Assembly: GCF_004328075.1 (NCBI RefSeq) | Contig: NZ_SJFN01000002.1 | Location: 195,487 to 259,486, forward strand | Origin: Siculibacillus lacustris | GTDB taxonomy: Bacteria; Pseudomonadota; Alphaproteobacteria; Rhizobiales; Ancalomicrobiaceae | Length of the DNA: 64,000 nucleotides | Direction: 5' to 3' | Part shown: positions 35,901 to 43,146 of the stretch, piece after piece | Position numbering within the stretch: position 1 is the first letter of the stretch | Layout: every line of letters begins with the position of its first letter | The notes under the pieces: generated by a model | What the model was told of the DNA's origin: nothing | Seen by the model: only the letters and a program-made list of their open reading frames with translations | Databases searched by the model: none | Program-made: the position numbers and the translations under genes

Positions 35901-36353
35901 CCGACCGCGGCGCTGCCGACTCCGGTCTATTTCTACGGATTGGAAGCGGGCGAGGAGATCGCCGTCGAGATCGAAAAGGGCAAGGTCCTGGTGATCCATG
36001 CCCAGGCGATCGGCGACACCGACGACGGCGGTCTGGTCAAGATGTTCTTCGAGATGAACGGCCAGCCGCGGATCATCAAGGTGCCGAACCGCTCGGTCTC
36101 CGCCAAGATCGTCGCGCGCCGCAAGGCCGAACTCGGCAACCCGTCGCAAGTCGGCGCGCCGATGCCGGGGATCGTCTCGACGGTGCAGGTGCGGGTCGGC
36201 GACACGGTGAAGGCCGGCGACGTGCTGCTGTCGATCGAGGCGATGAAGATGGAGACGGCGATCCGCGCCGAACGCGCCGGCAAGATCGCCGAGGTGACGG
36301 TCACCACCGGATCGGCGATCGACGCCAAGGACCTGCTCCTCGTCTACGCCTGA
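32904..36353 (+). CDS. pyc: Pyruvate carboxylase
   Basis: Carboxylates pyruvate to oxaloacetate with ATP and biotin, refilling the TCA cycle. 1149 residues from GTG 32904 with GAGGA upstream. Domains in order: biotin carboxylase (residues 1-460; KLLVANRSEIAIRVFRA, KASWGGGGRGMRV, FIEVNPRIQVEHTVTEQVTG), carboxyltransferase (about 500-1000; TDTTMRDAHQSLIATRMRT, RGANGVGYTNYPDN, HFHTHDTSG) and the biotinyl domain with EAMKMET about 35 residues from the end. The long form on a single chain is normal for Rhizobiales. Confidence 0.97.
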   Translation: MPKIRKLLVANRSEIAIRVFRAANELGLQTVAIFAEEDKLALHRFKADEAYQVGKGLGPVEAYLSVAEILRVAQAAGVDAIHPGYGFLSESPEFAEACAAAGITFIGPSPDTMRRLGNKVAARNLAIACGVPVMPATEPLPDDLDEVKRLALTIGYPVMLKASWGGGGRGMRVIRDEAQLVRDIDAAKREAKAAFGKDEVYLEKLVERARHVEVQILGDVHGTVVHLFERDCSVQRRHQKVVERAPAPYLDAAQRTELSTHAVKIAEATGYVAAGTVEFLMDADTGKFYFIEVNPRIQVEHTVTEQVTGIDIVKAQIHLVEGAAIGTPESGVPVQADIRLNGHALQCRLTTEDPENNFVPDYGRITAYRGAMGFGIRLDGGTAYSGAVITRFYDPMLEKITAWAPSPAEAIARMDRALREFRIRGVATNLTFLENVITHPKFVDCSYTTRFIDETPELFRGSRRQDRATKLLTWIADVTVNGHPETRGRALPDKDVAKPIPPVFAAEIRSGTRQILAERGPQGLARWMLDQQRVLVTDTTMRDAHQSLIATRMRTYDIVAAAESYARGLPDLFSLECWGGATFDVAMRFLTEDPWERLAAIREKAPNILLQMLLRGANGVGYTNYPDNVVRHFIGRAAAGGIDVFRIFDALNWVENMRPAIDAVASENKVAEAALCYTGDILDPNRAKYSLKYYVALAKELEQAGAHVLGVKDMAGLLKPDAARILFQALRDAVSIPIHFHTHDTSGIGAATVLAAVDAGVDAIDAAIDALSGLTSQPCLGSIVAALKGSARDTGLDPAAIRRLSFYWEAVRHQYRAFESDLRSGASEVYLHEMPGGQFTNLKEQARSMGLEARWHDVAQAYADVNRLFGDIVKVTPTSKVVGDMALAMVSSGVTAADVVDPEKDVAFPDSVVQLFRGDLGQPPGGWPKDLQAKILKDQPAYTHRPGSTMAPADLEAVRVEAAAKTNREPTRISDDQLASYLMYPKVFVDYMKTREQYGPTAALPTPVYFYGLEAGEEIAVEIEKGKVLVIHAQAIGDTDDGGLVKMFFEMNGQPRIIKVPNRSVSAKIVARRKAELGNPSQVGAPMPGIVSTVQVRVGDTVKAGDVLLSIEAMKMETAIRAERAGKIAEVTVTTGSAIDAKDLLLVYA

Positions 36354-36586
36354 CGCTCGGGGACCTTTCGACCCCCCCGCAACGACCCTCCGTAGAATAC
36401 CGGAGGCTCCTCCCGCCCGCCCGCGTCGCGCCCAGCCGCGCCGCGGGCGGTCGCGTCAAATGGCCGTGGCGTGGTCACGGACTGTTCACCCTCCAAGTCG
36501 AAACCCCGCCGGACAGCCCCGCCGCTAAGTTTTCCTTATGCGGCGCGAGGGATAGTCGGGCTCGGATTTGAACATCGGAGGTCGAC

Positions 36587-36817
36587 ATGATCGACAACCT
36601 TCTGAAGAGCGCCACGCTCGCTCTCTGCCTCGTCGCCGCACAGCCGGCTCATGCCGGCTTCTCCTCGGTGTTCGGGCCGCTGAAGACCATGACGGTGTCC
36701 GTCACCGGTTCGCTGCCGGAACGCTCGTCGGCCTTCTGCATCTCGACCTCGGCCGGCGCCTTCGCCCTCGACGACTTGTCGCGGGCCTTGGGATCCGTCG
36801 AAACCTTCGACGTGTGA
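36587..36817 (+). CDS. Small secreted protein of unknown function
   Basis: 76 residues from ATG 36587, which has a good GGAGG site. Residues 1-23 form a signal peptide ending in PAHA. The mature part is about 53 residues with one Cys and no known domain. Codon use fits the neighbours. I do not recognise it. Confidence 0.6.
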   Translation: MIDNLLKSATLALCLVAAQPAHAGFSSVFGPLKTMTVSVTGSLPERSSAFCISTSAGAFALDDLSRALGSVETFDV

Positions 36818-36941
36818 AGTCGTCGTCCCGACTTTCGACGCAGACGTGAAGAATTCGTGCCGCGCTCTGCTCGGCATTAACCACGCCTTAATCTCTTGCC
36901 CTGCACCCTGTCCGTCGGACCTCCCTCAGGAGATGCCCTCC

Positions 36942-37250
36942 GTGTCCATCGTGGCCTGTCTCTCGCTCCTGTCCGGCATCGTGCTCGGCCTGCGATTCAA
37001 CGTGCGCCTGCTGCTGCTGACCTGCCTGTCGGTGGTGGTCCTCGGTGTCGCCGCCGGCATCGTCGGCCCCGTGACGCTCGCCACCGGAACGATGGTCGCC
37101 GGCATCGCCGTGCTGGCGCTGCAGGTGGGCTATTTCGTCGCGGTGGTGATCACCGCGATGCAGTTGACCGACGAGCCGCAGCCGTCGCTGGCGCGCAAGT
37201 CGGCGCCCGCCGAACTCGGCCGCGGTGCGGTCGACACCCGCCGCCGATGA
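36942..37250 (+). CDS. Small membrane protein
   Basis: 102 residues from GTG 36942; an ATG at 36933 touches the AGGAG site at 36928-36932 directly, whereas the GTG lies nine bases after it. About three hydrophobic helices: VACLSLLSGIVLGL, LLLLTCLSVVVLGVAAGIVG and MVAGIAVLALQVGYFVAVVI. The short soluble tail is Arg-rich. Its stop overlaps the start of the SNase-like gene (ATGA, 37247-37250), so both are co-translated. Unknown function. Confidence 0.65.
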   Translation: MSIVACLSLLSGIVLGLRFNVRLLLLTCLSVVVLGVAAGIVGPVTLATGTMVAGIAVLALQVGYFVAVVITAMQLTDEPQPSLARKSAPAELGRGAVDTRRR

Positions 37251-37960
37251 GCGAGGCGGCCGCGCCCGCCTCCCCTCCCCGAGCGGTGCCGCGCCGTCGC
37301 CGCCGCTCGATCGTCGCACCGCTCGCCTGGAGCGCCGGGTTCGGCGCCGTCTCTCTGCTCTTCGTCTCCGCGTCGCAGGTCGCCGGCGGTCCGTCCGTGC
37401 GCAGCGCGTCCCCGCCCAGCGGTGAGACCGCGCCGCCGCCGCGCCCCGGGCCGACGCCCGCGCCGTCGGCGCAGCCGGTGTGGGTGCCGACGCCGATGCG
37501 GATCGACCGCAAGACCGAAGAACGCCAGCGCATCGCGCCTTCCGACGACACCACCGCCCCGCGACTCTCCGGCCGCGCCGGCCTTCCGGCCGACGACGGG
37601 GCCTTTCCCTTCGCCGGCGGCCGCGCCCGCATCGACGGACTGGCGCCGCCCGAACGTCGCCGGCTGTGCACCGGCGAGAGTGGCGCCCGCTGGGCCTGCG
37701 GCCTGCGCGCCCACACCATGCTGGTGGCGATGATCAACGGCCAGGATCTCGTCTGCCGCCCGAAGAGCGAAAATGCCGATACCGCCGCCGTGCAGGTGAT
37801 GAGCGACTGTCGCTCGCGCGGCCGATCGATCGCCGAGACGCTGGTCGGCGAGGGCTGGGTCGATCTCGATCCGGGCTTCGCAGATCCGGCCCTGCTGCGG
37901 CTCCACGCCACGGCCGTCGAGCGCGGCCGCGGCCTGTGGGCGAAAGAGCCGCCGCCGTGA
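37247..37960 (+). CDS. Membrane-anchored SNase-like protein (paralogue)
   Basis: 237 residues. A basic N-terminus, one membrane helix (LAWSAGFGAVSLLFVSASQV), a Pro-rich linker, and a C-terminal half-SNase domain: LCTGESGARWACGLRAHTML, CRPKSENADTAAVQVMSDC, SIAETLVGEGWVDL and ATAVERGRGLW. It has the same plan as the protein at 13046-14209. The catalytic Arg/Glu residues of real thermonucleases are not found. Coupled to the small membrane protein gene before it. Confidence 0.7.
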   Translation: MSEAAAPASPPRAVPRRRRRSIVAPLAWSAGFGAVSLLFVSASQVAGGPSVRSASPPSGETAPPPRPGPTPAPSAQPVWVPTPMRIDRKTEERQRIAPSDDTTAPRLSGRAGLPADDGAFPFAGGRARIDGLAPPERRRLCTGESGARWACGLRAHTMLVAMINGQDLVCRPKSENADTAAVQVMSDCRSRGRSIAETLVGEGWVDLDPGFADPALLRLHATAVERGRGLWAKEPPP

Positions 37961-37973
37961 TCGATCGGCGCGA

Positions 37974-38987
37974 TCAGGACGCGTCGGCGACCTGGAAGCC
38001 CGCCCAGAAGGGATCGCGATCGTCGACGAAGATGGTGTTGTAACCGGTGGTGCGCGCCCAGCCGCCGATCGACGGGACGATCGCCGGCAGGGTGCCGACC
38101 GTCGTCTCGGCCTCGACGCGACCGGTGAAGGTCGATCCGATGATGCTCTCGTGGACGAAGTCGACGCCGACGGCGAGCCGACCGGTGGCGTGCAACTGCG
38201 CCAGCCGCGCCGAGGTGCCGGTGCCGCAAGGGCTGCGGTCGATCGCCTTGTCGCCGTAGAACACGGCATTGCGTGCGGTGCCTTCCGGGGTGATCGGCCG
38301 ACCGGTCCACATCACGTGGGTCAGGCGATCGAGCGCCGAGTTGGTCGGATGGACGATGCGGTGGCGGGCGTTGAAGGCGGCGCGCAGCTTCGGGCTGAGA
38401 CGCAACACGTCGGAGGGTTGGAGATCGGCGAGATCGCCGTAGCCCGGCTGGGGCTCGACGATCGCATAGAAGTTGCCGCCGAAGGCGACGTCGACGGTGA
38501 TCGGCCCGAAGCCGTCGAGATCGACCTCGTAGCCGCGCCCGAGCAGGAACGACGGCACGTTGGTCAGCGTCACCCGCTCGACATAGGGGCCGTTCTGCAC
38601 GTAACGGGCCTCGACCACGCCGGCGGGGGTGTCGAGACGCAACAGACCCGGCACCTTCGGCGTGACCAGACCGTGCTCGATCGCCATGGTCACCGTGCCG
38701 ATGGTGCCGTGGCCGCACATCGGCAGGCAGCCCGAGGTCTCGATGAACAGCACCGCGACGTCGCAGTCGGGCCGGGTCGGCGGATAGAGGATCGAGCCGG
38801 ACATCATGTCGTGGCCGCGCGGCTCGAACATCAGGCTCTTGCGGATCCAGTCGTGATTGGCGAGGAAATCCTGGCGACGATCGAACATGGTGGCGCCGGC
38901 GAGCGTCGGGATCGAGCCGCCGGTGACCAGACGCACCGGGTTGCCGCAGGTGTGGCCGTCGATGCAGAAGAAGCTGTGGCGGGTCAT
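37974..38987 (-). CDS. hypE: 4-hydroxyproline 2-epimerase (proline racemase family)
   Basis: Turns trans-4-hydroxy-L-proline into cis-4-hydroxy-D-proline, the first step of Hyp catabolism. 337 residues. Both catalytic cysteines are present (MCGHGTIG and DRSPCGTGTSA), which separates it from the trans-3-hydroxyproline dehydratases that have Thr at the second place. HTCGNPVRLVTGG and YNTIFVDDRDPFWAGF are typical of the epimerase branch. It is the last gene of the minus-strand Hyp unit, 15 bp after the oxidoreductase. Confidence 0.88.
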   Translation of the reverse strand: MTRHSFFCIDGHTCGNPVRLVTGGSIPTLAGATMFDRRQDFLANHDWIRKSLMFEPRGHDMMSGSILYPPTRPDCDVAVLFIETSGCLPMCGHGTIGTVTMAIEHGLVTPKVPGLLRLDTPAGVVEARYVQNGPYVERVTLTNVPSFLLGRGYEVDLDGFGPITVDVAFGGNFYAIVEPQPGYGDLADLQPSDVLRLSPKLRAAFNARHRIVHPTNSALDRLTHVMWTGRPITPEGTARNAVFYGDKAIDRSPCGTGTSARLAQLHATGRLAVGVDFVHESIIGSTFTGRVEAETTVGTLPAIVPSIGGWARTTGYNTIFVDDRDPFWAGFQVADAS

Positions 38988-39002
38988 GACCGAGGCTCCG
39001 GT

Positions 39003-40235
39003 TCAGAAGCGCGAGGCGGCGTAGGGCGCGATGTCGATCGGGGGCGTGCGACCGGCGATCAGCGCGGCGACGATTTCGGCGGTGACCGCGCCCTGCGTCA
39101 AGCCGTAATGGCCGTGGCCGAAGGCATGGATGACGCGATCGTCGTCGCTGGCCGGGCCGATGATCGGCAGGCTGTCGGGGCTCGACGGGCGATGGCCCAT
39201 CCACTTGATGCCCTCGCCGACCCGGAACTCCGGCAGCACCCGGCCGAGGCGCTTCAGCATCGCGTCGATCCGCGCGTCGTTCTGCGGCGCGGTGAGCCCA
39301 GCGAACTCGACGCCGCCGCCGATGCGGTCGCCGGTGTCGAGCGGCGAAGTGACGAAACCGTGACCCTCGTACATCACCGGCCGGGACAAGCCGAGGGCGC
39401 CGGGGGCGACGGTGATGTTGTAGCCGCGCTCGGTGTCGAGCGGGATGCGGTCGCCGGCGGCCCGGGCGAGCGACTTCGACCACGCGCCGGCGGCGATCAC
39501 CACGCGGTCGAAGCGCCCGAGGCCGTGGGTCGCGGCGCGGAGATCGATGCCGGCGGCAGACGATTCGAGGCCGGTCACCGTGGCGACGGTGAGGGTGGCG
39601 CCGCGTTCGACGGCGGCAGCGACGAGATCTTCGGTGAAGCGACGGGGATCGTCGACGTTGAGGCCGGCGGGATAGAGCGCGCCGCCGACCACCGCGGCGC
39701 CGAAGGCCGGCTCGAGCCGACGCACCGCGCCGGCGTCGAGCGTCTCGACCTCGATGCCCATGGTCCGCTGGCGGGCGTGCAGCTTGGCCGCCCCGGCGAA
39801 GTCGCCGGCATCGGTCCACACCGACAAGAGGCCGCGCCGGCGCAGGCGATCGAGGCGGCCGAGCGCCCCGAGGCGGCGCTCCCACGCGGGCAGGGCCCCG
39901 GCATTGAGCGCGCGGATCGCCAGGGTCGAGCTCTCGATCCGCGACGGGCGGCTGGCCAGCACGAACTGCAGCAGATAGGGGGCGAGGCGCGGCAGATAGG
40001 TCGGAGCGATCGACAGCGGACCATACGGGTCGAGCATCCAGCGCGGCATGTTGGCCCAGGCCTTGGGCCCGGCGAGCGGCAGGATGTCGAGATGGGCGAT
40101 CCAACCGGCGTTGCCGGCCGAGGCGCCCGATGACGGCGCCTCGCGCTCGAGGATCTCGACTTCGTGGCCCTCGTCGAGGAGGGCGTGGGCGATCGCCCCG
40201 CCGACGATGCCGGCTCCGACCACGGCGATGCGCAT
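39003..40235 (-). CDS. FAD-dependent D-hydroxyproline/D-amino acid oxidoreductase
   Basis: Oxidises cis-4-hydroxy-D-proline to pyrroline-4-hydroxy-2-carboxylate, by context. 410 residues from ATG 40235 with GAGGAG upstream. The FAD Rossmann motif VVGAGIVGGAIAHALLDEGH is at residues 4-23, the GWI-H segment of DadA-like enzymes near residue 45, and the second FAD contact in FGHGHYGLTQG near the end. It could also act on D-proline or other D-amino acids; the flanking epimerase and deaminase genes favour D-Hyp. Confidence 0.82.
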   Translation of the reverse strand: MRIAVVGAGIVGGAIAHALLDEGHEVEILEREAPSSGASAGNAGWIAHLDILPLAGPKAWANMPRWMLDPYGPLSIAPTYLPRLAPYLLQFVLASRPSRIESSTLAIRALNAGALPAWERRLGALGRLDRLRRRGLLSVWTDAGDFAGAAKLHARQRTMGIEVETLDAGAVRRLEPAFGAAVVGGALYPAGLNVDDPRRFTEDLVAAAVERGATLTVATVTGLESSAAGIDLRAATHGLGRFDRVVIAAGAWSKSLARAAGDRIPLDTERGYNITVAPGALGLSRPVMYEGHGFVTSPLDTGDRIGGGVEFAGLTAPQNDARIDAMLKRLGRVLPEFRVGEGIKWMGHRPSSPDSLPIIGPASDDDRVIHAFGHGHYGLTQGAVTAEIVAALIAGRTPPIDIAPYAASRF

Positions 40236-40300
40236 GACCACGTCTCCTCGAACGACGACGGCAGGGGGCGAGGGGCCGGCGCGACCGCCGGCCCGATCGA

Positions 40301-41197
40301 TCAGTCGAGCGGCGGCAGGTTGGGCCGGGTGGCGATGGCGTCGCGCACCAGCTTCTCGACCCGGTCGCGGCGATCGCCGAACAGCGGCAGGCGCGGTCCG
40401 CGAACCCGCTCGTTGGTACCCAAAGCGATCGCCTCGGCGAGCTTGATGTTCTGGACCAGGTAGGTCGAGACGTCGAGATCGAGCAGCGGCCGGAACCAGC
40501 GGTAGATCGCCAGGGCCTCGGCGTAGCGGCCGGCCTTGATCAGCCGGTAGATCGCGACGGTCTCGCGCGGGAAGGCTACGACGAGGCCGGCGACCCAACC
40601 GACGGCGCCGGCGGTCAGCGCCTCGAAGGCGAGGTTGTCGACGCCGGTGAAGACGTCGAAGCGGTCGCCGAGGCGATTGAAGATCTCGGTGGTGCGGCGG
40701 ATGTCGTCGGAGGATTCCTTGATCGCCACGAAGCGGGCGTCGTCGGCGAGGTCCTCGAGGATCTCCGGGGTGACGTCGACCCGGTAGGCGACGCGGTTGG
40801 AATAGATCATCACCGGCAGATCGCCGGCGGCGGCGATGGTGCGCAAGGTCGCGACGGTCTCGCGCGGCTCGGTGTGGTAGATCGGGCTCGGTACGATCAT
40901 CAGGCCGGAGGCGCCGGCCTTGTTGGCGGCGCGGGCGAGCTCGCAGGCCTCGCGGGTGCCGGCCTCGGCGACGTTGAGCAGCACCGGCTTCGATCCGGCG
41001 ATGCGCTGGGCGGTCTTCAGGGTCGCCAGGCGCTCCTCGAAGGACAGCATCGAGCCTTCGCCGAGCGAGCCGCAGACGATCAGCCCGTCACAGCCGGCGT
41101 CGAGCAACAGGCCCCAGCAGCGCTCCATCTCGGCATGGTCGAGATCGCCCTCGGGGGTGAACTTGGTGGTGACGGCGGGTAGCACTCCCTGCCACAT
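40301..41197 (-). CDS. Pyrroline-4-hydroxy-2-carboxylate deaminase, DHDPS/NAL family
   Basis: By context deaminates pyrroline-4-hydroxy-2-carboxylate to 2-oxoglutarate semialdehyde. 298 residues from ATG 41197 with AGGAG upstream. Family signs: the Schiff-base Lys in RFVAIKESSDD, the Tyr in MIYSNRVAYRV, and the substrate loop GSLGEGSML where true DHDPS has GTTGE. Lacking the DHDPS arginine context, it belongs to the NAL superfamily, many of whose members act on sugar acids; the operon decides for Hyp. The following enzyme, oxoglutarate semialdehyde dehydrogenase, is not in the window. Confidence 0.85.
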   Translation of the reverse strand: MWQGVLPAVTTKFTPEGDLDHAEMERCWGLLLDAGCDGLIVCGSLGEGSMLSFEERLATLKTAQRIAGSKPVLLNVAEAGTREACELARAANKAGASGLMIVPSPIYHTEPRETVATLRTIAAAGDLPVMIYSNRVAYRVDVTPEILEDLADDARFVAIKESSDDIRRTTEIFNRLGDRFDVFTGVDNLAFEALTAGAVGWVAGLVVAFPRETVAIYRLIKAGRYAEALAIYRWFRPLLDLDVSTYLVQNIKLAEAIALGTNERVRGPRLPLFGDRRDRVEKLVRDAIATRPNLPPLD

Positions 41198-41330
41198 GGG
41201 GGCGGTCTCCTCTTGTCGTGGGTCCGGCCGGGCGGCCCGGAGGGCGACGCCGAACGGAAGGCCCCTGCCCCGCGGGCACGGCCCCCGGGCGGCGGACCGT
41301 CGCTCGGGCGTCGGTTCGACGAGGATCCTA

Positions 41331-41358
41331 TTGAATTGGATCCAATCTGCAATATACT
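41331..41358 (+). promoter_or_regulatory. GntR operator palindrome within divergent promoters of the Hyp locus
   Basis: The perfect 12-base palindrome ATTGGATCCAAT at 41335-41346 is centred in the only AT-rich part of the 333-base gap between the deaminase and the GntR gene. On the plus strand TTGAAT (41331-41336), 16 bases, TATACT (41353-41358) form a promoter that it overlaps; on the minus strand TTGCAG and TAGGAT, 16 bases apart, also frame it. TTGGATCCAA-like sites are common for FCD-type GntR regulators. The rest of the gap shows no gene. Confidence 0.7.
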
Positions 41359-41530
41359 TTTTCGAGCAGCCTGCCGATTTCCTGCGCAAGGGTGGATCGG
41401 ACTGGACCGGATCGGCGGGCGAGCGTAGGCGAAGGCTCGTGCGACGCGCCGACGCAGGGCCCCCGCCGGAGCGCCGGGGTGGGCGCGACGCGGCCGGCCG
41501 GGACGGCGACGAGGCGAACGAGAGACGGTG

Positions 41531-42199
41531 ATGAAGCTCAAGGGGATCGACATCGGCCAGATGGCTTCGGCTTCGGCGGTGATCTACGACTCGCTGCGCG
41601 AGGCGATCAACGCCGGCGATCTCGCCGAGGGCCAGTCGCTGCGCCAGGACGCCATCGCCAAATTGTTCAACGTCAGCCGCATTCCCGTCCGCGAGGCGCT
41701 GACCCGGCTCGAGGAGCAGGGGCTGGTGGTCACCCAGCGCTATCGCGGCGCAGTGGTGGCGCGGCAGTCGGTCGAAGAGATCGCCGAAATCTTCGAATTC
41801 CGCGCCCTGCTGGAGCCCGAGGTGATCGCCCGATCGGTCGAGCGCATGTCTGCGGCGACGCTGGAGCGGGCCCGCGCCGCCTGCGAGGCCTTCGCCGCGG
41901 AGCGGGAACCCGGCCGCTGGGGCGACCTCAACCGGGCGTTCCACGCCACGCTCTACGAGGATGCCGGTCGGCCCTATTATCTCCAGGTGGTCAATGCCGC
42001 CCTCGACCGGGTCGATCGCCACCTCCGGGCGCAGCTGGTGCTGACCGACGGCATGGATCAGGCGCGGCGCGAACATCTGGCGATCTTCGAGGCCTGCGCC
42101 CGGCGCGACGCGGTGACGGCGGCCCGGCTGACCCGCGACCACATCCTCGACGCCGGCCGGGCGCTGATCGACTTCCTGACGGCGAGCCGCGGCGCCTGA
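41531..42199 (+). CDS. GntR family regulator, FCD subfamily
   Basis: 222 residues from ATG 41531. Winged HTH at residues about 12-75 (QDAIAKLFNVSRIPVREALTRLEEQGLV), then the all-helical FCD effector domain (EFRALLEPEVIARSVER, FHATLYEDAGRPYYLQVV, EHLAIFEACARRDA). It is divergent from the Hyp operon across a palindrome and likely controls it with Hyp or an intermediate as ligand, plus its own gene. The hutC gene follows after 96 bp on the same strand but has its own operator. Confidence 0.85.
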   Translation: MKLKGIDIGQMASASAVIYDSLREAINAGDLAEGQSLRQDAIAKLFNVSRIPVREALTRLEEQGLVVTQRYRGAVVARQSVEEIAEIFEFRALLEPEVIARSVERMSAATLERARAACEAFAAEREPGRWGDLNRAFHATLYEDAGRPYYLQVVNAALDRVDRHLRAQLVLTDGMDQARREHLAIFEACARRDAVTAARLTRDHILDAGRALIDFLTASRGA

Positions 42200-42216
42200 C
42201 GGCTCCCTGGTATTTA

Positions 42217-42226
42217 TGCATAGACA
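42217..42226. promoter_or_regulatory. Candidate HutC operator before hutC
   Basis: TGCATAGACA, preceded by TTTA, lies 70 bp upstream of hutC. Similar sites stand before hutI and the ABC transporter. Position suggests autoregulation. Confidence 0.6.
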
Positions 42227-42295
42227 ATTGGAAAGCCGCCGCACTAGTCTCGACGATCCCGACCGGTTCGGGCCTCCTCCGACCGGAGCGCCGCG

Positions 42296-43033
42296 ATGAT
42301 CGACGATCTGGAAGACCTCGACGGACAAGGACCGCTGTGGCAGCAGATCCGCCGGGCTCTGATCCGGCCGATCACCACCGGCATCTGGGCGCCCGGCTTC
42401 AAGATCCCCAAGGAATTCGAGATCATCGGCCGCTACGGCGCGGCGCGCATGACCGTGCATCGGGCGCTGCGCAGCCTCGCCGCGGAGGGGCTGCTGACCC
42501 GGCGGCGGCGGTTCGGCACGGTGGTGGCGTCGAGCCCGCCGGAGCGCCCGGTGCTGGAGATCTGGGACATCGAGGCGGAGGTCGCGCGGTTTTCGGCGGT
42601 CTATTCCTTCGAGATCCTCGAACGCACGGTGATCGACGCCGACGATCCGCGCGCCGCGCCGCTCGCCCTGGCGGAGGGCAGCGAGGCGCTGTTCCTTTCG
42701 GTGCGCCATTTCGCCGACGGCGAGCCGCTGCAGATCGAACGGCGGCTGATCAACCTGACGGCGGTTCCGAAGGCCGCGTCCGAGAGCTTCACCGCCCTGC
42801 CGCCCGGAACCTGGTTGATTCGCAACGTCGCCTGGAGCGACGCCGAACACGTCATCGTCGCGGAAGGGGCGTCACCGGAGATGGCGCAGCTCCTGTCGGT
42901 GGCGGCGGGCTCGGCCTGTCTGGTGGTCGAACGACGCACCTGGGTCGATGCCACGCCGATCACCTGGGCGCGGCTGGTCCATCCCGGCGACAAGCGCCGG
43001 CTGGTCGGCCGGTTCCGCTCGGCCGGCGACTGA
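42296..43033 (+). CDS. hutC: Histidine utilisation repressor HutC (GntR/UTRA)
   Basis: Represses hut genes until urocanate binds. 245 residues from ATG 42296 with CGGAG upstream. N-terminal GntR winged HTH (PKEFEIIGRYGAARMTVHRALRSL) and C-terminal UTRA ligand domain (VEAE-like ending: LSVAAGSACLVVERRTWVDA, ITWARLVHPGDKRRLVGRF). It reads the same way as the hutIHGF genes starting 113 bp downstream, with an operator before each. Confidence 0.93.
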   Translation: MIDDLEDLDGQGPLWQQIRRALIRPITTGIWAPGFKIPKEFEIIGRYGAARMTVHRALRSLAAEGLLTRRRRFGTVVASSPPERPVLEIWDIEAEVARFSAVYSFEILERTVIDADDPRAAPLALAEGSEALFLSVRHFADGEPLQIERRLINLTAVPKAASESFTALPPGTWLIRNVAWSDAEHVIVAEGASPEMAQLLSVAAGSACLVVERRTWVDATPITWARLVHPGDKRRLVGRFRSAGD

Positions 43034-43058
43034 CGCCGGTGCGTGACGACGCGCAATA

Positions 43059-43068
43059 TGCCTAGACA
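43059..43068. promoter_or_regulatory. Candidate HutC operator before hutI
   Basis: TGCCTAGACA lies two bases before a perfect -35 box TTGACA (43071-43076) and 79 bp upstream of hutI. The -10 box that should follow is not convincing. Confidence 0.65.
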
Positions 43069-43146
43069 TATTGACAGCGTCGCCGACTGCTCGCAAGTTC
43101 GAGAGACGTCGGGCGCCGTTGCCCGCCCCCGCCCGAGGATCCCGCG

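Noticed and set aside
32886..36149. Open frame of about 1090 codons opposite pyc
   Set aside because: It is the reverse-complement shadow of a certain gene in high-GC DNA; the translation is low-complexity and matches no family.
40301..41197. Dihydrodipicolinate synthase of lysine synthesis
   Set aside because: The substrate loop and the neighbours (Hyp epimerase, D-amino acid oxidoreductase, GntR regulator) favour pyrroline-4-hydroxy-2-carboxylate deaminase.
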